A stretch of 19,752 nt of DNA. Source: Gymnopus androsaceus JB14. Taxonomy: Eukaryota > Basidiomycota > Agaricomycetes > Agaricales > Omphalotaceae. Positions within the stretch are counted from its first letter, which is position 1. Each line of letters starts with the position of its first letter. Of the stretch, positions 8,797 to 17,941 are shown one piece after another. The translations under genes and the position numbers were made by a program. The notes under the pieces are model-generated. The model ran no database searches and was not told the DNA's origin. It saw nothing but the letters and a program-made list of their open reading frames with translations. The stretch lies in contig ML770104.1 of NCBI GenBank assembly GCA_009733575.1, positions 1 to 19,752 of the forward strand, written 5' to 3'.

Positions 8797-9292
8797 CAAG
8801 GGGGTTCAAATCTTATAAAAAATGACCAGACATTGATGTCTTTCTTGCACCTGGTCAGTGGACTAACTAACTATGTAAGCATTCCCATGCCCATATATGG
8901 TATATCATGATAAGATTTCATCTTGGATGGCTCTTTATAGGCACTGTTTGGACACTGTACCCTCAGTTTGAGCTTTGTTCTTGAGTATAATTGACATCCA
9001 TAGACTGTAGTGCATCCCTATTAATCCTTCTGAAAACATGATACTACCATTCATTGTAAGTCCTGCAAAGCAAGTACAAGGGCTGAGGTGTAGTATGGCT
9101 ACAGAGTATACAAGTAAGGCTGCATACTTATACTTCAAAGAATGTGAGATCTGCTCATTTATGAAACTTCAAGACTGCCAAAAGTGGTCAAAATGGCTCA
9201 AATTTTGGGGTGTACAAAAATTTCTTTCCTGCCTGAGGGCTGGACTAACTAGCCTAGGCCCGGTTGGGCACTAAATTCTTTGAACCCCCTTG
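8797..9292. mobile_element. 496-base hAT-like MITE, 14-base TIRs, exact 8-base TSD
   Basis: The element begins CAAGGGGGTTCAAA and ends TTTGAACCCCCTTG, a perfect 14-base inverted repeat. It is flanked by ATTTAGGC at 8789-8796 and 9293-9300. Excision restores CAATTTAGGCTCATCTTTGC, a normal minisatellite unit. Terminal CAAGG fits YARNG, and the first seven bases CAAGGGG are shared with the 58-base micro-MITE, suggesting related transposases. The repeated GGACTAACTA near both ends (8859-8868 and 9242-9251) is another subterminal motif. Frames at 8935-9138 (minus) and 9038-9274 (plus) are short, shift between copies and show no recognised domain. A truncated copy occupies 12115-12512 and a corrupted inverted copy about 16640-17318. 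Confidence 0.9.
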
Positions 9293-10383
9293 ATTTAGGC
9301 TCATCTTTGCTCAATGGCCTGAATTGGCCTTGCTTTATGCTACACTGCTCAATTTAGGCTTATTCATGCTCAACTGCTCAGTTTTGGCTCATCCAAACTC
9401 AATGATTCAATTCGGGCTGTTCCAGGCACAATCAGCATAAAGCAAGCCTAATTCAAATCATTGAGCATGGATGAGCCAAAACTGAGCAGTGCAGCATGAT
9501 TGAAGCAGTTGAGTATGAATAAGCATAAATTGAGCAGTTCAGCATAAAGCAATGCCAATTCAGGCCATTGTGAGCATTGATAAGTCTAAATTGAGCCACA
9601 GAGCATGATTCAAGCATGTGGGCATGGTTAACCTAAATTGAGCAGTTCAGCATGATTCAAGTGGTTGAGCAGGAATTAGCCTCAATTGAGCAGTGGAGCA
9701 TAGTCAAGCCCAATTGAGCCATTAGCATGGATGAGCCCAGATTTAGCAGTGATCAGTTGAGCACAGATAAGGCTATGTTGGGCATTTGAGCCATTGAGCA
9801 TGGATCAGCCCCATTATGCATTTGAGCAAGCTTGAACTTAAATTGAGGTGGTAAACAATGAGCATGATTAAGCTACATTCAAGCAGTTGAGCAAAGTCAA
9901 GCCCAATGTGAGCGGTGAGCATAATATGAGCCCAACTTGAGCAGTCAAACATGGATGTGCCTCATCATGCTCCATGGCTCAACTTGGACTTATCCATCCT
10001 CAATGGCTCAAATTGGGCTTACTTTGCTTACTTTATACTGAGCTGCTCAATATAAGTTTATCCATGCTTACATGCTTGAATCCGGCCCAACTGCTCAATT
10101 TAGGGTCATCCATTGGAACATCAGTAAACCCAATTTGAGCAGTTGAGTACTGTATCATTACAACCATGGGTTCATTAAATTTAAAAAAATGACAGCTATA
10201 AGTTCAATTTCTGAAATTCACTCAATCATGCTCAATGGCTTGATTTAGGCTTATCTATGCTCCACACCTTGAATTGGGGTCACAACATGCTCAATGAATT
10301 GAATTGGTCTTATCCCTGCTCAATTGCTCAATTAGGATTGAGCCAAATTTTGGCAGTTGAGCACAGATAAGCCCTATTGGAGG
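8897..10383 (+). repeat. Direct repeat, copy 1 (partner 12115-13604)
   Basis: This 1.49-kb segment, starting inside the 496-base MITE and running through minisatellite to AGCCCTATTGGAGGT, recurs on the same strand at 12115-13604 with an offset of about 3220. Sampled stretches from about 9100 onward look identical. Single-base indels are confined to the first 200 bases or so of the second copy. Confidence 0.88.
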
Positions 10384-10445
10384 TGTTGAACATAGATACC
10401 CCAATTGCTTGAATTGAGCCCCTTCATGCTCAAAGGCACAATTAT
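9293..10445. repeat. 29-base minisatellite, four alternating-orientation sub-blocks
   Basis: The orientation is GCTC to about 9430, GAGC to about 9955, GCTC to about 10345 and GAGC to about 10430. The switches coincide with the recurring landmarks: the strand-switch segment near 9930-9985, ACAACCATGGGTTC near 10160, and AGCCCTATTGGAGG near 10371. The whole is a reverse-orientation higher-order copy relative to 1-2200. No gene or RNA was recognised; the frame 10291-10479 is repeat translation. Confidence 0.78.
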
Positions 10446-10834
10446 GGGCAAAATAGTGGGTAAAAATACATTTACCCAAAAATCACCGCAGGTTCCCAAT
10501 CATTCCATTTTTAACACAGGTTTTTCTCAGAAATTGAAATCTTGGTTGAGCATCACTCAAAAGTACTCAAATTTTCTTGCATAGCAAGGGCATCAGCACC
10601 TCTTTTTAGTCTCTTGAGTTTAGAGAGCGCTTGTTTTCAAGTAAGCACTGGATAACATCTGAGCACCCATGTAGTGCTCTTCCATTCTCCCTTTGTGCTG
10701 TTTTGCTGCCTCTTTCCTGTACGGTAAATTATAATATGGGCTTACAGCAAATATAAATAGTCAAGTGAGCTATACTTGCTTACTAATAAAATCATGTAAT
10801 TACCTTCAAGTTTATTCATAATGCATTCAAGGAT
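10446..10834. mobile_element. Unclassified non-satellite segment, about 390 bases, likely insertion
   Basis: The minisatellite stops at GGCACAATTATG and resumes at TTGCTTTTATGCTTAACTGC. In the unoccupied relative at 8580-8640 only about 35 bases of repeat lie between these points, so the segment is an insertion with loss of target sequence or a replacement. It begins GGGCAAAATAGTGGGTAAA, includes a small hairpin GGGTAAA...TTTACCC (10459-10480), and ends ATAATGCATTCAAGG. I find no convincing terminal inverted repeats, TG..CA ends or duplication, so I do not assign a class. A corrupted inverted copy at 14668-15148 shows the segment was present when the palindrome formed. Confidence 0.5.
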
Positions 10835-11437
10835 TGCTTTTATGCTTAACTGCTCAAATTATGCTTCACTGCATGCTCAATGGCTTGATTAGGCTGAATC
10901 ATGCTCGACTGCTTAGATTGTGCTGAACTGCTCAATGCTGAATTGCTTTGCTTATGCTGAACTGCTCAATTATGCTTATTCATACTCAACTGCTTCAATC
11001 ATGCTGCACTGCTCAGTTTTGGCTCATCCATGCTCAATGATTTGAATTAGGCTTGCTTTATGCTGATTGTGCCTGGAACGCCCGGATTGAATCATTGCAT
11101 GTGGATGAGCCAAAACTGAGCAGTTGAGCATGAATAAGCCTAAATTGAGTAGTTCAGCATAAAGCAAGGCCAATTCAGGCCATTGAGCATGATCAGGCTC
11201 AACTTGAGCCCTTGGGCATGGATAAGCATGACCTTGAGTAGTTCAGCACAATCCAAGCAGTTGAGCATGATTCAGCCCAATTAGCCATTGAGCATGTAGT
11301 GAAGCATGATTTGAGCAGTTGAGCATAAAAGCAACCCCAGTTCATGCTATTGAGCATGTATGGGCTTGAATGTTGCCATTAAACATGAAAGGGCTCAATT
11401 CAAGCAATTGGTTCATCTATGTTCAACACCTCCAATA
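10835..11437. repeat. 29-base minisatellite, GCTC then GAGC orientation
   Basis: Reverse-orientation units run to about 11090, then forward units to about 11420, ending in GTTCAACACCTCCAATA. The last nine bases (11429-11437) are the target duplication of the following element. From 11106 onward the sequence pairs cleanly with 13981-14304. No gene was seen. Confidence 0.78.
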
Positions 11438-11805
11438 TAGTCTATAGTTCATGAATCGGGACGGACCGCCCACCGAATCGGTTTACTAATCATCTGAGCT
11501 GAATAATCATTTCCCCGCCAAAAAAAACAGCAGGGACTCGGTTTGCACTCAGCTCTCCTTTCCTTGCTTGTTTATTAGTTTTAAAATAAAATTTAAAATG
11601 GTAGAAAATCAAAAATGATGTCTTAGCATGAATAATGGTTAGAAACATGGTGGAATGGACTTCAAGTGAGCTAGAAATGTCAAAGCGCCCATGAGATTAT
11701 TCAGCTCGGTGGGCGCTTATTCTGTTGCAGTAAAAGAGCCAACGTAAGTCGCAGACGTTATACACTTCATTTAGGATCATGTATTACTCTGCCTATGGGA
11801 GACTA
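11438..11805. mobile_element. 368-base non-autonomous DNA element with 9-base TSD, possibly Mutator-like
   Basis: The element interrupts the landmark CACCTCCAATAGGGCTTATC, which is intact near 1105 and 17725. Flanks are CCTCCAATA (11429-11437) and CCTCCAGTA (11806-11814), a 9-base duplication with one mismatch. The ends are TAGTCTATAG and, read inward from the right, TAGTCTCCCATAG: a short, imperfect inverted repeat. Internally an arm containing CGCCCACCGA and GAGCTGAATAAT (11467-11506) pairs with 11692-11717, and AAGCGCCCA/TGGGCGCTT (11683-11691 / 11710-11718) forms a 9-base stem. The base composition differs from the surrounding repeat and no long open frame is present. A 9-base duplication suits Mutator-like elements, but the TIRs are too weak to be sure. 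The mirror copy is at 13605-13972. Confidence 0.68.
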
Positions 11806-11814
11806 CCTCCAGTA

Positions 11815-12101
11815 GGGCTTATCTGTGCTCAACTGCCAAAATTTGGCTCAATCCTAATTGAGCAATTGAGCAGGGATAAGACCAATTCAATTCATTGAGC
11901 ATGTTGTGACCCCAATTCAAGGTGTGGAGCATAGATAAGCCTAAATCAAGCCATTGAGCATGATTGAGTGAATTTCAGAAATTGAACTTATAGCTGTCAT
12001 TTTTTTAAATTTAATGAACCCATGGTTGTAATGATACAGTACTCAACTGCTCAAATTGGGTTTACTGATGTTCCAATGGATGACCCTAAATTGAGCAGTT
12101 G
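11815..12101 (+). repeat. 29-base minisatellite up to the palindrome centre
   Basis: The block carries the GGGCTTATCTGTGCTCAACTG landmark start, the CCCATGGTTGTAATGATACA landmark near 12010, and GAGC-orientation units. It pairs with 13309-13595 as reverse complement and also with 10088-10376. It ends at 12101, where sequence switches to the interior of the 496-base MITE. Confidence 0.8.
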
Positions 12102-12114
12102 GCGCCGATTCATC
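12102..12114. other. Chimeric junction between inverted-repeat arm and truncated MITE
   Basis: Up to 12101 the sequence follows the minisatellite; from 12115 it follows position 8897, inside the MITE. The dozen bases between, GGCGCCGATTCATC, match neither side fully. The MITE lacks its left 100 bases here and has no target duplication, so this is a recombination or assembly breakpoint and not an insertion site. Confidence 0.75.
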
Positions 12115-12512
12115 ATGGTATATCATGGATAAGATTTCATCTTGAGATGGCTCTATTATAGCACTGTTTGGACACTGTACCTCAGTTTGAGCTTTGTTCT
12201 TGAGTATAATTGACATCCATAGACTGTAGTGCATCCCTATTAATCCTTCTGAAAACATGATACTACCAGTTCATTGTAAGTCCTGCAAAGCAAGTACAAG
12301 GGCTGAGGTTGTAGTATGGCTACAGAGTATACAAGTAAGGCTGCATACTTATACTTCAAAGAATGTGAGATCTGCTCATTTATGAAACTTCAAGACTGCC
12401 AAAAGTGGTCAAAATGGCTCAAATTTTGGGGTGTACAAAAATTTCTTTCCTGCCTGAGGGCTGGACTAACTAGCCTAGGCCCGGTTGGGCACTAAATTCT
12501 TTGAACCCCCTT
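12115..12512. mobile_element. 5'-truncated copy of the 496-base hAT-like MITE
   Basis: The segment is equivalent to 8897-9292 and ends with the right terminal repeat TTTGAACCCCCTTG followed by ATTTAGGC. The left terminal repeat and left duplication are absent. Relative to 8897-9110 it has several single-base insertions and deletions (for example GGAGATGG region, ACCTCAG for ACCCTCAG, GAGGTTGTAG for GAGGTGTAG), after which it is essentially identical. Confidence 0.85.
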
Positions 12513-13308
12513 GATTTAGGCTCATCTTTGCTCAATGGCCTGAATTGGCCTTGCTTTATGCTACACTGCTCAATTTAGGCTTATTCATGCTCAACTGCTC
12601 AGTTTTGGCTCATCCAAACTCAATGATTCAATTCGGGCTGTTCCAGGCACAATCAGCATAAAGCAAGCCTAATTCAAATCATTGAGCATGGATGAGCCAA
12701 AACTGAGCAGTGCAGCATGATTGAAGCAGTTGAGTATGAATAAGCATAAATTGAGCAGTTCAGCATAAAGCAATGCCAATTCAGGCCATTGTGAGCATTG
12801 ATAAGTCTAAATTGAGCCACAGAGCATGATTCAAGCATGTGGGCATGGTTAACCTAAATTGAGCAGTTCAGCATGATTCAAGTGGTTGAGCAGGAATTAG
12901 CCTCAATTGAGCAGTGGAGCATAGTCAAGCCCAATTGAGCCATTAGCATGGATGAGCCCAGATTTAGCAGTGATCAGTTGAGCACAGATAAGGCTATGTT
13001 GGGCATTTGAGCCATTGAGCATGGATCAGCCCCATTATGCATTTGAGCAAGCTTGAACTTAAATTGAGGTGGTAAACAATGAGCATGATTAAGCTACATT
13101 CAAGCAGTTGAGCAAAGTCAAGCCCAATGTGAGCGGTGAGCATAATATGAGCCCAACTTGAGCAGTCAAACATGGATGTGCCTCATCATGCTCCATGGCT
13201 CAACTTGGACTTATCCATCCTCAATGGCTCAAATTGGGCTTACTTTGCTTACTTTATACTGAGCTGCTCAATATAAGTTTATCCATGCTTACATGCTTGA
13301 ATCCGGCC
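12513..13308. repeat. 29-base minisatellite in the palindrome spacer
   Basis: This repeats 9293-10087 with alternating GCTC and GAGC units and the strand-switch landmark near 13150-13205. It has no inverted partner at the centre. No gene, RNA or foreign insertion was seen. Confidence 0.8.
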
Positions 13309-13604
13309 CAACTGCTCAATTTAGGGTCATCCATTGGAACATCAGTAAACCCAATTTGAGCAGTTGAGTACTGTATCATTACAACCATGGGTTCATTAAA
13401 TTTAAAAAAATGACAGCTATAAGTTCAATTTCTGAAATTCACTCAATCATGCTCAATGGCTTGATTTAGGCTTATCTATGCTCCACACCTTGAATTGGGG
13501 TCACAACATGCTCAATGAATTGAATTGGTCTTATCCCTGCTCAATTGCTCAATTAGGATTGAGCCAAATTTTGGCAGTTGAGCACAGATAAGCCCTACTG
13601 GAGG

Positions 13605-13972
13605 TAGTCTCCCATAGGCAGAGTAATACATGATCCTAAATGAAGTGTATAACGTCTGCGACTTACGTTGGCTCTTTTACTGCAACAGAATAAGCGCCCA
13701 CCGAGCTGAATAATCTCATGGGCGCTTTGACATTTCTAGCTCACTTGAAGTCCATTCCACCATGTTTCTAACCATTATTCATGCTAAGACATCATTTTTG
13801 ATTTTCTACCATTTTAAATTTTATTTTAAAACTAATAAACAAGCAAGGAAAGGAGAGCTGAGTGCAAACCGAGTCCCTGCTGTTTTTTTTGGCGGGGAAA
13901 TGATTATTCAGCTCAGATGATTAGTAAACCGATTCGGTGGGCGGTCCGTCCCGATTCATGAACTATAGACTA
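13605..13972. mobile_element. Mirror copy of the 368-base element
   Basis: Exact-length reverse complement of 11438-11805. Flanks are TACTGGAGG (13596-13604) and TATTGGAGG (13973-13981), reproducing the same single mismatch in the duplication. The two copies therefore descend from one insertion duplicated with its flanks, not from two insertions. Confidence 0.7.
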
Positions 13973-14303
13973 TATTGGAGGTGTTGAACATAGATGAACC
14001 AATTGCTTGAATTGAGCCCTTTCATGTTTAATGGCAACATTCAAGCCCATACATGCTCAATAGCATGAACTGGGGTTGCTTTTATGCTCAACTGCTCAAA
14101 TCATGCTTCACTACATGCTCAATGGCTAAATTGGGCTGAATCATGCTCAACTGCTTGGATTGTGCTGAACTACTCAGGTCATGCTTATCCATGCCCAAGG
14201 GCTCAAGTTGAGCCTGATCATGCTCAATGGCCTGAATTGGCCTTGCTTTATGCTGAACTACTCAATTTAGGCTTATCATGCTCACTGCTCAGTTTTTGGC
14301 TCA
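13973..14303 (-). repeat. 29-base minisatellite, clean inverted partner of 11106-11437
   Basis: GCTC-orientation units pair with 11106-11437, differing only by isolated single-base indels (for example GGCTAAATTGGG here against CCCAATTAGCC there). At about 14304, after GGCTCATCCCA, the clean match ends abruptly. The frame 14084-14323 is repeat translation. Confidence 0.8.
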
Positions 14304-14667
14304 TCCCACAAAACTTATATTAAATGATCAATGTAAAGTCCGGCCTGTGTCCGAAAGCAATCAGCAAAAGCTTACAGTCAGAGTTCAAAAAAATCATATA
14401 ATGCAGCCGGGATGAGGCAAACATTCAAGCGCAGGCCATGCGTTGACGCAGTAGCGAAAGCATTTGACTACTAGAAATAATAAGCATAAAGTTCATGTAC
14501 CTACAGTATTCAGCATAAACAAGCCAATTCAGGCCTTGAGCATATCAGCCCAAGTAAAAGGGCATTTCGTAAGCATTGATTCAAGCCCCCTATAAAATAT
14601 GACCGATTGAGCATTGCATTTGGAAGCAGCGAAATCTAAATTGAGCAAGTTATATACAATTAAGAAA

Positions 14668-15148
14668 TCCTTGAATGCATTATGAAGCAGCTATCAAACC
14701 AGCAGTTCCGGCAAAATATGACATTGAATTTTTAGTTAAGCAAAGTTAATAGCTCACTTGATATTTTGACATGATTTAATGATGTAAAGACCTCATGATT
14801 ATGGGCCGAGTCCATATTACCAGTTACAGGATAACAAGCGCCATCACAGACCAAAGGGAGAATGGAATTGTAGCACTATACGATGAGGTGCTCAGATGTT
14901 ATCATCAAGTGCTTACTTGAAACAAGCACTCCTCTAAACTCCAAGGACTAAACAGGCAGGTGACGCTGATGCCCCTTCTTGCCACTATGAAGAAATAACA
15001 TTCTGAGTACGTTTTTAGATGATGCCAACCAGATTTCATAATGTTCTGAAATATCATCAGCTGTTAAAAATGAATGATTGGGAATCCATATGGCGGCGAT
15101 TAATTGAATTATGCGGTAAATTAAATTTACCCCTTATTTTGCCCATAA
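14668..15148 (-). mobile_element. Corrupted inverted copy of the unclassified segment 10446-10834
   Basis: It begins TCCTTGAATGCATTATGAA and ends GCCCATAA, the reverse complement of the two ends of 10446-10834. It is some 90 bases longer because of scattered insertions. Long shared words such as GGTGCTCAGATGTTATC and GTTAAAAATG.AATGATTGG show that the order is preserved. Confidence 0.7.
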
Positions 15149-16639
15149 ATTTGTGCAGTGAGACTAAGAAGGCTCAAATTAAAATCAATTAGAGGAGTCC
15201 ATATACGATGTTTCTCACCTCCACCCGTTCTAAGCGAGGCTATTATCTGTGCTCCAACTTTGCCCAACAATATTGGCTCAATCCTAAAGTGAGCAACATT
15301 GGCATGGATAGAGAACCCAATTCAACTTAATTTTGGCATGTTCCAATGACCCAATAACCGAGGTAAGAGAAGCGCTACTAACATACAGCCTAAATAAGCC
15401 ATTGAGCATGATAGTGACACTTTAGAAATGCGTTTATAGCTGTCATTTATTTTACAATATATAAACCAACATGGTTGTACCATCAGGTTACAGTTTATCC
15501 TCTAGACTTGCTTACCACATGTAGGATATACTAGAGTGTTTCCAAATTGGAATGACCGTAAATTGAGCAGGTAATGGCGCCCGATGCAAAGCTATTCCGT
15601 GGCATAATCACCTAAGCATGGATAACTATATATTGAGCGACGCTCAGTATATTGTAATAAGCAAAATGTATACGCCAGATTGAGAAGCCCATATGAGGGA
15701 TGATAAAGTCAAGATGAGGTGACGCCTATGGAGCATAAATAGAAGGCATCATCCAATCAAGAGTTATTACGAGCTCAAGTTGGGCTATCATATTAAGTGC
15801 TCACTCGATCCATTTTGGGACAACTTAGAATTTGCTCAAAACTGCTCCTGAATAGTACTTAATCATTGCTCAATTTGTTTTAACGTCCGCGACCATCAAT
15901 TTAAGTTTCAGCTTGCTCAAGATGCATAATCAGGCTGATCTCGATGCTCAGATGGCTCAAATGCCCATTACAGCGACCTTTTACTGGTGACAACTTGCGT
16001 TCACTGATAATATAGGGGCCTGCATACCCTCTGCTAGAATGAGGTCAATAGCTGTTGAATCTAAGTAATCCTAACACTGGTCACAAATTGAGCATAGATA
16101 TTGCCTCAAGACCTCAAACGAGATCACTGAAACTGCTCTCTGACTTTCAGCCTATAGGTTAGACCTATCCGCCGCACATTGCTTTTAAGAATCAATGCTC
16201 TGTGCTCTAATTAATAGACACTACATCTAAGCTCATCAATCGGCCGGAGTAGGCATCGTAGGTCCGATTAGTACTAATTCCGAAACCTAAGCTCAATTCA
16301 TGCTTTATTTCATACTCCAACTGCTTCAATCATGCTGCACTGCTCAGTTTTGGCTCATCCATGCTCAATGATTTGAATTAGGCTTGCTTTAGTGCTGATT
16401 GTGCCTGGAAAGCCCGAATTGAAAATCATCTCAGACAGACAATTTTGCGTTAGTCCAAACAATCTGAGCCAGCTTGCAGCATCTCTGGAAGATACTCTAA
16501 AATTGAGCAGATCGATAAGCATAAAGAAATCGTGGCACTTGTGCAAGGCCCATTGGAAAGCAGGAAGTATGAACGCTAAACTGCTGAACGGATGTTCACG
16601 AGAGAAGTACTAATAGATGCCCGTGAACGCGAGCCTAAG

Positions 16640-17318
16640 ATCCGGATAGGTTATATCAGACCTAGTCCCTCAGGCAGTTGAACAAGAAAATATTCGATAT
16701 TGGTTACTACTCCAAAAGCGATATTTGAGCCAAATTCTGCCACACACTTTTGGCAAGCCCCTTGAAGCTTCTTATGATAACGTTAAGCACGATACTCACA
16801 ATTGCTTAAGTGATAAATATGCAGCCTTACTTGGATATACCGGTCTCTGTAAAAGCCTATAAACACAGTATCAGACGCTATTGTACTTAGCTTTTGGCAG
16901 GACTATGCTACAAAATTCGCGCAATTCTGAAGTATCATGTTTTCGCAGAAGTATGAATAAAGGAGAGCAATACAGTCTATGTGGCGATTTCAAGGATTTA
17001 ATTCTCCTCAAACAGCTCAAAACTGAGAGGTCCCAAATAGCACCCGTCCATTGAAAAGGATATTTTCACAATTCTAAAAAAAGTAGATATGAGTAACGCT
17101 AAGGGTAACGATGATTCCCCAATCAATGCCTATAAGAACATCGCAAAAGAAAGATCTTATCATTGATATAACCTCACCACATCTATAATGGCGGGCATTG
17201 AGGCAATATGCTTACATAGGTTAGTATAGGTTTCCCGTGCGACCTACAGACAAGAAAGATCATTAGGAATTTTGTCAGATTATTTGTGCAGTTATAAATA
17301 AGTTGATAACACCCTTTG
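16640..17318 (-). mobile_element. Corrupted inverted copy of the 496-base hAT-like MITE
   Basis: The stretch CCCTCAGGCAG...GCAGCCTTACTTG...AGTATCATGTTTT...TACAGTCTATG...CTTACATAG follows the reverse complement of the MITE in order. The right boundary is near ACACCCTTTGGCCTACATTAG (compare GAACCCCCTTGGCCTAAATTG). The left boundary is blurred by errors. The ends and target duplication are not usable here. Confidence 0.65.
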
Positions 17319-17615
17319 GCCTACATTAGAACCATTGTGTCATGATCAGTCAGTTCTAACTTGAGCATTGGGCATGGATATGTGGAAGTATTTAAGTTGA
17401 GTAGCTCTACAAGTCACATACGTCGCCAGGCTTCATCAAAACGCACGGTGGATCTAGGAAAACACGCCAAGTTAGTCAAGAGATAGGTCATAAGAGAGAG
17501 AGAGAGCCCTAAAAACGCGATGCACTCAAGCCAAGGTCCGAAATTCTAGCCCCTGGCTGGAGCATATAATGTGAAACATGAAGTTGCAGTGAAGCCAGTT
17601 GAAGATAAAAAACAA

Positions 17616-17941
17616 AGCAACCCCAGTTCATGCTATCGAGCATGTATGAGCTTAAATTGTGCCATTAAACATGAAAGGGCTCAATTCAAGCAATTGGTTT
17701 ATCTATGTTCAACACCTCCAATAGGGCTTATCTGTGCTCAACTGCCAAAATTTGGCTCAATCCTAATTGAGCAATTGAGCATAGATAAGACCAATTTGAG
17801 CACCTGAGCACAGATAAGCCCAATTAATTCATTGAGCATATGGTGACCCCAATTCAAGGTGCTGAGCAAAGATAAGCTTAAATCCAGCCATTGAGCATGA
17901 TTGTGTCTAATTTGAGAAATTGAACTTAAAGCTGTCATATT
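17616..17941 (+). repeat. 29-base minisatellite, clean inverted partner of 8309-8635
   Basis: Mostly GAGC-orientation units with the CACCTCCAATAGGGCTTATC landmark intact at about 17721-17740. This is an unoccupied version of the site that holds the 368-base element at 11438. It ends at the composite element. No gene was seen. Confidence 0.8.

Larger units (their letters stand above)
6493..12101 (+). repeat. Left arm of giant inverted repeat (palindrome)
   Basis: Reading 6493-8635 forward matches 17615-19752 read backward. Paired coordinates sum to 26250 over most of that span, and to about 26245 at the window edge. Reading 11106-12101 forward matches 13309-14304 backward with coordinate sum 25410. 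Between these, 8635-11106 matches the corrupted arm 14304-17615. All insertions in this arm recur in mirror order in the other. A few substitutions and small indels separate the arms. The match reaches the right window edge, so the true outer boundary is not seen. The inner end is at 12101, where GAGCAGTT is followed by GGCGCCGATTC here but by GGGCCGGATTC in the mirror. Confidence 0.92.
12115..13604 (+). repeat. Direct repeat, copy 2 (partner 8897-10383)
   Basis: The same 1.49-kb sequence as 8897-10383 on the same strand, ending AGCCCTACTGGAGGT just before the mirror copy of the 368-base element. It spans the centre of the palindrome: 12115-13308 is unpaired spacer and 13309-13604 begins the right arm. 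Confidence 0.88.
14304..17615 (-). other. Corrupted (apparently unpolished) inverted copy of 8635-11106
   Basis: The stretch looks unique but aligns throughout, in reverse complement, to 8635-11106. Exact anchors include TCCTTGAATGCAT (14668-14680 / 10821-10833), CAAAGGGAGAATGGA (14852-14866 / 10681-10695), GCAGCCTTACTTG (16821-16833 / 9111-9123) and AGTATCATGTTTT (16931-16943 / 9033-9045). Between anchors, extra bases and substitutions occur every few positions, so 3312 bases represent 2472. Coordinate sums rise steadily (25410, 25501, 25547, 25590, 25944, 25976, 26250). Insertion-rich, evenly spread noise with sharp edges is the signature of raw long-read sequence. Frames such as 16355-16546, 16392-16613 and 17571-17807 are meaningless or mixed. 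Confidence 0.88.

Noticed and set aside
8800..8812. tRNA-like B box (GGTTCAAATC) hinting at a SINE or tRNA
   Set aside because: The motif is part of the MITE terminal repeat and occurs in inverse at the other end. No A box or cloverleaf is visible.
8935..9274. Small proteins within the 496-base MITE, on both strands
   Set aside because: Frames overlap on opposite strands, are broken by indels in the 12115 copy, and lie inside a MITE with terminal inverted repeats and a target duplication.
12115..12512. Independent second insertion of the 496-base MITE
   Set aside because: The left end and left target duplication are missing, and flanking minisatellite downstream is identical to copy 1, so it was carried by a segmental duplication or assembly join.
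16355..16613. Unique small ORFs suggesting real genes in a non-repetitive island
   Set aside because: The island is a corrupted mirror of 8635-11106; frames arise from random indels.
17488..17508. Sequencing adapter or microsatellite at the GAGAGAGAGAG run
   Set aside because: The run is short, lies in the corrupted arm, and does not look like an adapter hairpin. No adapter was noticed at the palindrome centre either.
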